From Lachnospiraceae bacterium (GTDB lineage Bacteria > Bacillota > Clostridia > Lachnospirales > Lachnospiraceae), in NCBI GenBank assembly GCA_021199235.1, contig JAJQIL010000091.1:1-37900 (forward strand): a stretch of 37,900 bases of DNA. Reading direction: 5' to 3'. The notes beneath the pieces were generated by a model. It worked only from the letters and a program-made list of their open reading frames with translations. It was not told the origin of the DNA and searched no databases. The position numbers and the translations under genes were made by a program. Below, piece by piece: positions 32,482-37,900 of the stretch (positions are counted from its first letter, which is position 1; each line of letters begins with the position of its first letter).

Positions 32482-34548
32482 ATGAAAAAAGACAGGACGG
32501 AAAATAAAAACCAGCTGAGATACAGCGGAAAACTTCTGCGGCACTGGTACTGGTGTGTGCTGCTTTGCCTTCTGCTGCTGTTCCTGACAGCGGCGGTGCT
32601 GTATATTGATACCCTGGCAGGATGTATTGTCGGGGGATTTTCCCTGGTGCTTTATCTGACGATCGTTCTGCTTGATGTTTATTATCGGCCGAAGGTGATG
32701 CTGGAGCTGATTGATTTCTCACAGCGCTTCGGAGGCGTGGAGAAGGATATTCTGGATGAAATGATGATTCCTTACGGGTTTGTGCTGCCGGACGGGCGCA
32801 TCGCCTGGATGAATCAGCAGCTCTGTGAGATGACAAAGCGGGACAGGGAATGCCATAAGAATATTTCGTCCGTTTTTCCGGAGCTGACTGCGTCCGGATT
32901 TCCCGCTGAAGGCGAAGAGACAACGGTTGAGATAGACTACAGCGACCGGAAATACCGGGTCGTAATGAAACGGCTCCGGCTGAAAGACGTGCTGGAGGGC
33001 ATGGACGTTGCGGAACTGACGGGGGAAGACTGCAGCGTGATCGGGCTGCATTTTCTGGACATCACGGAGCTGACCCGTCTCGAGAAGGAGAATTTTGAAC
33101 AGAAGCCGGCAGTCGGCCTTCTGTATGTGGACAACTATGATGAGGCGATGGACAGCGTGGAGGATGTGCGCCGTTCAATGCTGGGGGCGCTGGTAGACAG
33201 GCGGATCACGAAATACGTGATCTCGGCCGGAGGGCTGATCAAGAATCTCGAAAAGGACAAGTATCTGCTGGTGATGAACCGTGTGAGCCTGAATGCGCTT
33301 ATGGAAGACCGTTTTTCTCTTCTGGAAGACGTGAAGACGGTCAACCTGGGTAATTCCATGAATGTGACGGTCAGCATCGGCGTTGGGACGGATAACGGCA
33401 ATTATACGGAGAATTTTGAGGCGGCTCATGTCGCGATCGAGATGGCGCTTGCCCGCGGCGGCGATCAGGCTGTGGTCAAGGACGAGGACAGGATATCGTT
33501 TTTCGGCGGTAAGACGCAGCGCTCGGAGAGCAATACCCGGGTACGGGCCCGTGTCAAAGCACAGGCGCTTCGTGAACTGATCAGCGCGCGTGAACGCGTG
33601 GTCGTCATGGGACATAAGAACACGGATATCGATTCTCTGGGAGCGGCAGTCGGCGTCTGCAGCGCGGCCATGCGTTCCGGGAAGCCGGTGCATATCGTGC
33701 TGGGCGATATTACCGCGGGCATCCGTCCCTGGGTAAATTCCCTGAAAGACAATCTGGAGTACGCGGAGGATGTGTTTGTTACGCATGAGCGTGCGATCCA
33801 GCTGACCAACGAAAATACTGTGGTTGTTGTAGTAGACACGAACCGTCCGAGCATGGTGGAGTGCGAGGAGCTCCTGTATCTGACAAAGACGATCGTTGTG
33901 CTGGATCACCACCGCCAGGGCGCGGACAAGATCGAGAATGCGGCGCTTTCCTATATCGACCCGGCGGTGTCTTCCACCTGTGAGATGATCACTGAGATCC
34001 TGCAGTATTACGAGGAAGGCGTCCGGCTGAAGCCTTACGAGGCAGACTGTGTGTACGCGGGAATCATCATCGACACGAACAACTTTATGGCCAAGACCGG
34101 TATGCGCACCTTTGAGGCGGCCGCTTATCTGCGCAGGAACGGCGCGGACGTGACGCGGGTGCGGAAGGTATTCCGCAACGATATGGCGACCTACAAGGCA
34201 CGCGCGGAGGCGGTCCGGCATGCAGAGCTGTTTATGGACAGCTACGCGATCAGCGTCTGCCCGAGTCAGGGCATCGAAAGCCCGACTGTGGTCGGTGCGC
34301 AGGCGGCGAATGAGCTTTTGAATATCATTGGTGTGAAAGCTTCGTTTGTTCTGACGGATTTTAACGATAAGATTTACATCAGCGCCCGCGCGATCGATGA
34401 GGTAAATGTGCAGCTGGTCATGGAACGTATGGGCGGCGGCGGCCATATGAATATCGCCGGAGCACAGCTGACCGGCGTGGATACAGATCAGGCGAGGGTG
34501 ATGCTCAAAGAGGTGCTGACGCAGATGACAAAAGAGGGTGCGATTTAA
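32482..34548 (+). CDS. gdpP: Cyclic-di-AMP phosphodiesterase GdpP
   Basis: GdpP cuts c-di-AMP to pApA and so controls potassium and cell-wall homeostasis. The 688-residue protein has two N-terminal helices (WCVLLCLLLLFLTAAVLYI, IVGGFSLVLYLTIVLLDVY), a PAS-like domain near 90-200, a degenerate GGDEF domain (VGLLYVDNYDEAM to ARGGDQAVVK, no GGDEF motif) and a C-terminal DHH-DHHA1 unit: GHKNTDIDSLGAA near 376-388, VVDTNRPS, LDHH near 474-477 and GGGGHMNIAGAQ near 651-662. GAGGAGGGA precedes the ATG. rplI and dnaB follow, the usual Firmicutes order. Confidence 0.95.
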   Translation: MKKDRTENKNQLRYSGKLLRHWYWCVLLCLLLLFLTAAVLYIDTLAGCIVGGFSLVLYLTIVLLDVYYRPKVMLELIDFSQRFGGVEKDILDEMMIPYGFVLPDGRIAWMNQQLCEMTKRDRECHKNISSVFPELTASGFPAEGEETTVEIDYSDRKYRVVMKRLRLKDVLEGMDVAELTGEDCSVIGLHFLDITELTRLEKENFEQKPAVGLLYVDNYDEAMDSVEDVRRSMLGALVDRRITKYVISAGGLIKNLEKDKYLLVMNRVSLNALMEDRFSLLEDVKTVNLGNSMNVTVSIGVGTDNGNYTENFEAAHVAIEMALARGGDQAVVKDEDRISFFGGKTQRSESNTRVRARVKAQALRELISARERVVVMGHKNTDIDSLGAAVGVCSAAMRSGKPVHIVLGDITAGIRPWVNSLKDNLEYAEDVFVTHERAIQLTNENTVVVVVDTNRPSMVECEELLYLTKTIVVLDHHRQGADKIENAALSYIDPAVSSTCEMITEILQYYEEGVRLKPYEADCVYAGIIIDTNNFMAKTGMRTFEAAAYLRRNGADVTRVRKVFRNDMATYKARAEAVRHAELFMDSYAISVCPSQGIESPTVVGAQAANELLNIIGVKASFVLTDFNDKIYISARAIDEVNVQLVMERMGGGGHMNIAGAQLTGVDTDQARVMLKEVLTQMTKEGAI

Positions 34549-34642
34549 GGCGCTGTTCAGTGTATGCGCTAATGAATCGATGTGAGATGGAAACAGTATC
34601 ATGATTCAGAATATAGCAGAAACAGAAAGGAACGGTAAGAGC

Positions 34643-35089
34643 ATGAAAGTTATTTTATTACAGGATGTAAAGTCTCTCGGCAAAAAAGGCGAGATCGTGG
34701 AGGCGAGCGAAAGCTACGCCCGAAACGTGCTCCTGAGGAAAGGACTCGGCAAGGAAGCGACAGGGAAGAACCTGAACGATCTCAAGCTGCAGAAGGCCAA
34801 TGCCGACAAGCTGGCGAAGGAAGCGCTTGCGGCGGCTCAGAAGCTGGGAGAAGAACTGAAGGATAAAGAGATTCGGGTCGCGGTCAAAGCCGGAGAAGGG
34901 GGACGCGTATTCGGTTCCGTTTCTTCAAAAGAGATCGCGGAGGAAGTACAGAAACAGCTGGGAGCGGAGATCGATAAGAAAAAGATCATACTTGACGCTC
35001 CGATTAAAACACTCGGCGTGACGCAGGTGCAGATAAAGCTGCATACGAAAGTGACGACGCAGATTCTTGTGCATGTCGTAGAGCAATGA
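34643..35089 (+). CDS. rplI: 50S ribosomal protein bL9
   Basis: The 148-residue protein begins MKVILLQDVKSLGKKGEIVEVxx-like (here IVEASESYARN), with the long central helix (LAKEALAAAQKLGEELKDK) and a C-terminal domain with GGRVFGSVSSKEIAEEV and LGVTQVQIKLH. It binds 23S rRNA. An open frame begins 42 bases earlier, but the conserved start is at 34643 with AAAGGA upstream. dnaB follows 15 bases after the stop. Confidence 0.96.
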   Translation: MKVILLQDVKSLGKKGEIVEASESYARNVLLRKGLGKEATGKNLNDLKLQKANADKLAKEALAAAQKLGEELKDKEIRVAVKAGEGGRVFGSVSSKEIAEEVQKQLGAEIDKKKIILDAPIKTLGVTQVQIKLHTKVTTQILVHVVEQ

Positions 35090-35104
35090 TCCGGAGGGAA
35101 GGCT

Positions 35105-36433
35105 GTGGAGGAAACATTATTAAAAAGAGTGATGCCGCACAGTACGGAAGCGGAACAGTCGGTCATCGGCGCGATGCTGATGGACCGGGATGCCGTGACC
35201 GTTGCGTCTGAGCTGCTGATCCCGGATGATTTCTATCAGAAACAGTACGGGATTCTTTTTGATGCGATGACGGCGATGTACCGCGAGGATAAGCCGATCG
35301 ATCTTGTCACGCTGCAGAACCGCCTCAAGGAGATGGATGTACCGCCGGAGCTCTCCAGCATGGAGTTTGTGCGCGATATGATCACCTCCGTGCCGACCTC
35401 CGCGAACGTCAAATACTATGCGCAGATCGTTTCGGAAAAGGCGCAGCTGCGCCGGCTGATCCGGACAAGCGAGGAAATTGCTTCATCCTGCTATGCCGGG
35501 AAAGAGACCACGGAAGCGATCATGGAGGATTCGGAAAAAAAGATCTTTCAGGTGCTTCAGCAGAAGGGCGGCGAGGATTTTACCCCCATCAAGGAGATTG
35601 TTCTGAACGCGCTCGACCGGATTGAAGCGGCAAGCCGGTCCAAAGGAAGCGTCACGGGGCTTGCGACCGGATTTATCGATCTGGATTACAAGACATCCGG
35701 CTTTCAGCCGTCAGATCTGCTGCTGATCGCGGCGCGCCCATCCATGGGAAAGACTGCTTTTGCCCTGAATATTGCGGAATATATGGCGTTTCGCAACAAT
35801 CTGACGGTGGCGCTGTTCAGTCTGGAAATGTCTAAAGAACAGCTGGTGAACCGTCTCTTTGCGATGGAATCCCGTGTGGATTCCCAGGCGCTGCGCACCG
35901 GCAATTTAAATGATAACGACTGGACCAGCCTGATCGAGGCGGCAGGTGTGATCGGAAAGTCAAACCTGATCATTGACGATACGCCGGGTATCTCTGTCTC
36001 CGAGCTGCGCAGCAAATGCCGAAAATATAAGCTGGAGCACAATCTCGACATTATCATGATCGACTATCTGCAGCTGATGACGGGCAGCCGCCGTTCTGAG
36101 TCGAGACAGCAGGAGATTTCAGATATTTCACGTTCTCTGAAAGAGATCGCCAGAGAGCTGCAGGTGCCGGTCGTGGCACTGTCTCAGCTTTCCCGTGCCG
36201 TCGAGCAGCGCCCGGATCACCGGCCGATGCTTTCGGACTTAAGAGAATCCGGTGCGATCGAGCAGGACGCGGACGTGGTTATGTTCCTGTACCGCGATGA
36301 TTATTACAATCATGACACACAGAAAAAAGATGTGGCAGAGGTCATCATAGCCAAGCAGAGGAACGGCCCGATCGGGACGGTGGAGCTGGCATGGCTGCCG
36401 CGCTTTACGAAGTTTGCAAACATGAAAAAATGA
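35105..36433 (+). CDS. dnaB: Replicative DNA helicase
   Basis: The 442-residue protein has the N-terminal domain (HSTEAEQSVIGAMLMDRDAV), the linker helix and the RecA-like helicase core: Walker A RPSMGKTAFALN near 212-223, SLEMSKEQLVNRL, Walker B IIMIDYLQLM near 318-327, and VALSQLSRAVEQRPDHRPMLSDLRESGAIEQD. It unwinds DNA 5'-3' at the replication fork as a hexamer. The start is a GTG at 35105 with GGAGGGAAGG before it. No intein or frameshift was seen. Confidence 0.96.
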   Translation: MEETLLKRVMPHSTEAEQSVIGAMLMDRDAVTVASELLIPDDFYQKQYGILFDAMTAMYREDKPIDLVTLQNRLKEMDVPPELSSMEFVRDMITSVPTSANVKYYAQIVSEKAQLRRLIRTSEEIASSCYAGKETTEAIMEDSEKKIFQVLQQKGGEDFTPIKEIVLNALDRIEAASRSKGSVTGLATGFIDLDYKTSGFQPSDLLLIAARPSMGKTAFALNIAEYMAFRNNLTVALFSLEMSKEQLVNRLFAMESRVDSQALRTGNLNDNDWTSLIEAAGVIGKSNLIIDDTPGISVSELRSKCRKYKLEHNLDIIMIDYLQLMTGSRRSESRQQEISDISRSLKEIARELQVPVVALSQLSRAVEQRPDHRPMLSDLRESGAIEQDADVVMFLYRDDYYNHDTQKKDVAEVIIAKQRNGPIGTVELAWLPRFTKFANMKK

Positions 36434-36440
36434 TATTGAC

Positions 36441-36594
36441 GCCGCATCCTGTCACAAGTCGGCTTCGGACACACTCTCGCTTATAAAAAAACGCAGCGGT
36501 ACTAAGCGCAACCTTCGCCAATGGCTCGGTTTTGCAAAGTACCGGCGTTTTTTAATAGTCCGAAGCCAACCAGTGGCAGGATGCGGCTGTTTTT
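36441..36594 (+). terminator. Nested long stem-loop behind dnaB
   Basis: An outer stem pairs 36441-36470 with 36558-36587 (GCCGCATCCTG and GGCTTCGGAC blocks; 26 of 30 bases complementary). Inside, AAAAACGC-CGGTACT near 36486-36503 pairs with AGTACCGGCGTTTTT near 36538-36552, with a two-base bulge, and a third stem GCAACC/GGTTTTGC lies in that loop. T-runs follow both the inner stem (36548-36553) and the outer right arm (36589-36594). It closes the gdpP-rplI-dnaB unit and is far larger than a normal terminator. Confidence 0.7.
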
Positions 36595-36599
36595 CATAT

Positions 36600-36828
36600 G
36601 TGAAGATCTCTGCATATTTTCTCTCAGGTAATTGGTTCTACTTTCCTGTTGTTTCTCATATATTTATAGTAAACGACGTAAGCCGTTTTACTTTGCGTCA
36701 GACGCAAGGCTGTCTCCTGCTCATGCGTCTGTACTGTGAAGGTACTGAACAGTTATGGATTCATAAGAAAATCCGGCTGCGCGGGAATCGGCCCGGGCAG
36801 ATGGATATGTTTCGGGGGAGAGTGCTTT
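36600..36828. other. Spacer before the MerR-like gene with repeat copies
   Basis: No gene is supported. It holds the ATAGTAAACGA motif (36666-36688), a TTGCGT-cag-ACGCAA hairpin near 36694-36708 and a 23-base sequence at 36733-36755 identical to 15214-15236, part of the GTAACT repeat family. Confidence 0.5.
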
Positions 36829-37560
36829 ATGAGGGAGACGAAGGAGAACGGACAGGTGCTGTATTCCGTGTCGGAGGCGGTGCGGGAAACCGGCGTGCCG
36901 TCGCATGTACTGCGGTACTGGGAGGACGAGCTGGGGCTTGAGATCCGCCGGACAGCGCAGGGACACCGCATTTACAGTGAAGAGGATCTTGCGGTTTTCC
37001 GGAAGGTCAAAGATCTGAAGGAAAAGGGAATCCAGCTGAAGGCGATCCGCCTGTTGCTTGAAAAGTCGGGGGAAGGCACGCAGCTGTCGGAGCTGCTCGG
37101 GCAGGGCCTGTATGAAAGGCAGGAAACGACCGCAGAGGAACGGGAAATAACAGCTGCAAAGCAAGAGACGGCAGCTGTGAATCGGGGACTGAATGAACAG
37201 CTGGAACAGACTGAACCGGCCGGGGGAGTGGAATATGAAGTTCTTCCGAAGTCGGAAACGGGCACTTATCAGCTTTTTGAGACGATGCTTCGCAGCCTGA
37301 TCAGTGAAGAGGTTGCCGGACAGAATGAGAAGCTGGAGGCGGAGCTGGCGGATCTGATCCGCGATGAAATAGAGGAACTGTACATACAGCTTCGGCGGGA
37401 TCCGGGAGAAGAAGAAGCGGCTGCTGCGCAGATGCAGAGGACCGGAAGAGCGGTCACGGGTGGCTGCCGTGAAAGCCTGCTTCGAAGAATAAAAAGATTT
37501 TTCCTGCCCGGCCCTGCGCATAAAAAAAGAGGCGGCTGCTCACCGCCTCAAAACGCCTGA
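36829..37560 (+). CDS. MerR-like DNA-binding protein with coiled-coil tail
   Basis: The 243-residue protein starts with a MerR-type winged helix-turn-helix: YSVSEAVRETGVPSHVLRYWEDEL near 11-34, then RRTAQGHRIYSEEDLAVFRKVKDLKEKGIQLKAIRLLL. The C-terminal half is charged and helical, rich in Glu and Gln, and ends in a basic tail (RRIKRFFLPG). There is no ligand-binding domain that I recognise. It could be a regulator or a chromosome-binding protein of the RacA style; the evidence only supports DNA binding. GGGGGAG precedes the ATG. Its last codons overlap the terminator of the convergent ferredoxin gene. Confidence 0.85.
   Translation: MRETKENGQVLYSVSEAVRETGVPSHVLRYWEDELGLEIRRTAQGHRIYSEEDLAVFRKVKDLKEKGIQLKAIRLLLEKSGEGTQLSELLGQGLYERQETTAEEREITAAKQETAAVNRGLNEQLEQTEPAGGVEYEVLPKSETGTYQLFETMLRSLISEEVAGQNEKLEAELADLIRDEIEELYIQLRRDPGEEEAAAAQMQRTGRAVTGGCRESLLRRIKRFFLPGPAHKKRGGCSPPQNA
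37520..37549 (-). terminator. Terminator of the ferredoxin gene, inside the MerR-like coding end
   Basis: GAGGCGG (37529-37535) pairs with CCGCCTC (37543-37549). On the minus strand it is followed by a run of seven T. It lies within the coding sequence of the convergent gene. Confidence 0.85.
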
Positions 37561-37731
37561 TTACTCTGCGGAGATAGCTCCTGTCGGGCAGGCAGCTTCA
37601 CATGTACCGCACTCAAGACAGACATCCGGATCGATCACATACTTGCCATCGCCCTCGGAGATCGCGTCTGCCGGGCACTCACCTGCGCATGTTCCGCAAG
37701 CAACACATTCATCAGAAATAACGTATGCCAT
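37561..37731 (-). CDS. 2[4Fe-4S] ferredoxin
   Basis: The 56-residue protein begins MAYVISDECVACGTC and has two CxxCxxCxxxCP motifs: ECVACGTCAGECPADAI and VCLECGTCEAACPTGAI. Each set of cysteines binds one [4Fe-4S] cluster, as in clostridial ferredoxins, which carry low-potential electrons for hydrogenase, PFOR and Rnf-type enzymes. The length matches that family. AGGAGG lies eight bases before the ATG on the minus strand. It is a single-gene unit with its own promoter and terminator. Confidence 0.96.
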   Translation of the reverse strand: MAYVISDECVACGTCAGECPADAISEGDGKYVIDPDVCLECGTCEAACPTGAISAE

Positions 37732-37794
37732 GATTTGTTCCTCCTTTTTGATATTTTTAAAATCGTGAAGAGTTCCTCTCGGAATCTTTGCCTT

Positions 37795-37823
37795 ATTCTA
37801 ATACAAAACAGCAAAATAGACAA
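37795..37823 (-). promoter_or_regulatory. Sigma-A promoter of the ferredoxin gene
   Basis: On the minus strand TTGTCT (plus 37818-37823) and TAGAAT (plus 37795-37800) are separated by 17 bases. The leader is about 60 bases. The rest of the window to 37900 is AT-rich with nothing further recognised. Confidence 0.7.
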
Positions 37824-37900
37824 GTCTAATCTGATAATCAACGTGTTTTTTATGGGCCATTTATGATAATGTCCTTATATACCACAAGAGAAAATGTCCC

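Noticed and set aside
32145-32507. Plus-strand frame in the gdpP leader
   Set aside because: Crosses the rpsF-operon terminator and the promoter region; residue mix and lack of a ribosome site argue against a gene.
33175-34602. Long open frame on the minus strand opposite gdpP (475 codons)
   Set aside because: It is the complement of a well-conserved gene; the residues are His- and Arg-rich with no recognisable domain and no ribosome site.

Overview
The window looks like a chromosomal stretch of an anaerobic, spore-forming member of the Clostridia, most likely Lachnospiraceae or a close relative. The signs are a spoVAD-spoVAE pair, strong AGGAGG-type ribosome sites, a VanRS-like two-component system, a sortase B, a 2[4Fe-4S] ferredoxin and a 56-residue to 870-residue gene set of Firmicutes type. 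No rRNA, tRNA or CRISPR array was seen. Base composition shifts by eye: the housekeeping and antiporter genes are GC-rich, while 1-2900 and the two AAA ATPase genes are more AT-rich.

Layout. 1-2900 is accessory DNA: the tail of a membrane protein, a start-less Tn916-type xis, a Tn916-family integrase with a damaged active site, and, on the minus strand, a DUF4869 gene followed by a small ATP-binding protein with an altered P-loop. 3154-4612 holds spoVAD and spoVAE, without spoVAC next to them. 4667-6139 is an AAA/DUF4143 ATPase behind three evenly spaced 20-bp repeats. 6539-17545 is one long Mrp/Mbh-type cation/proton antiporter operon (E, F, G, MbhD-like, MbhE-MrpB fusion, C and four large antiporter-like subunits) with no oxidoreductase subunit in view. 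17680-19347 is a second AAA ATPase with a PD-(D/E)XK C-terminus. 19406-22024 (minus strand) is a LacI-type sensor fused to an intact GGDEF domain. 22452-30897 carries tatD, rsmA, ctc/rplY, asnS, a VanRS-like pair with srtB, a sirtuin and a DUF951 gene. 31024-36433 is the conserved rpsF-ssb-rpsR, gdpP-rplI-dnaB neighbourhood. The window closes with a MerR-like gene and a convergent ferredoxin gene.

How the genes fit together. The antiporter operon would couple proton movement to Na+ or K+ export through a set of four Complex I-like channels. Several of its subunits carry unusual long charged cytosolic tails, so this machine may be assembled differently from textbook Mrp. Two cyclic-dinucleotide functions are present: a diguanylate cyclase candidate that may sense a small ligand, and the c-di-AMP phosphodiesterase GdpP. 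The VanRS-like pair overlaps srtB and probably controls sortase-dependent surface display.

The most distinctive non-coding content is a set of structured intergenic repeats: a 75-bp four-hairpin repeat in two opposite copies that bracket about 19 kb, a family with GTAACTATTCAG-like terminal inverted repeats, a 171-bp element with 17-bp terminal inverted repeats behind an antiporter gene, and a nested stem-loop of about 150 bp behind dnaB. All statements about families rest on motif recognition by eye; no search or alignment program was run.
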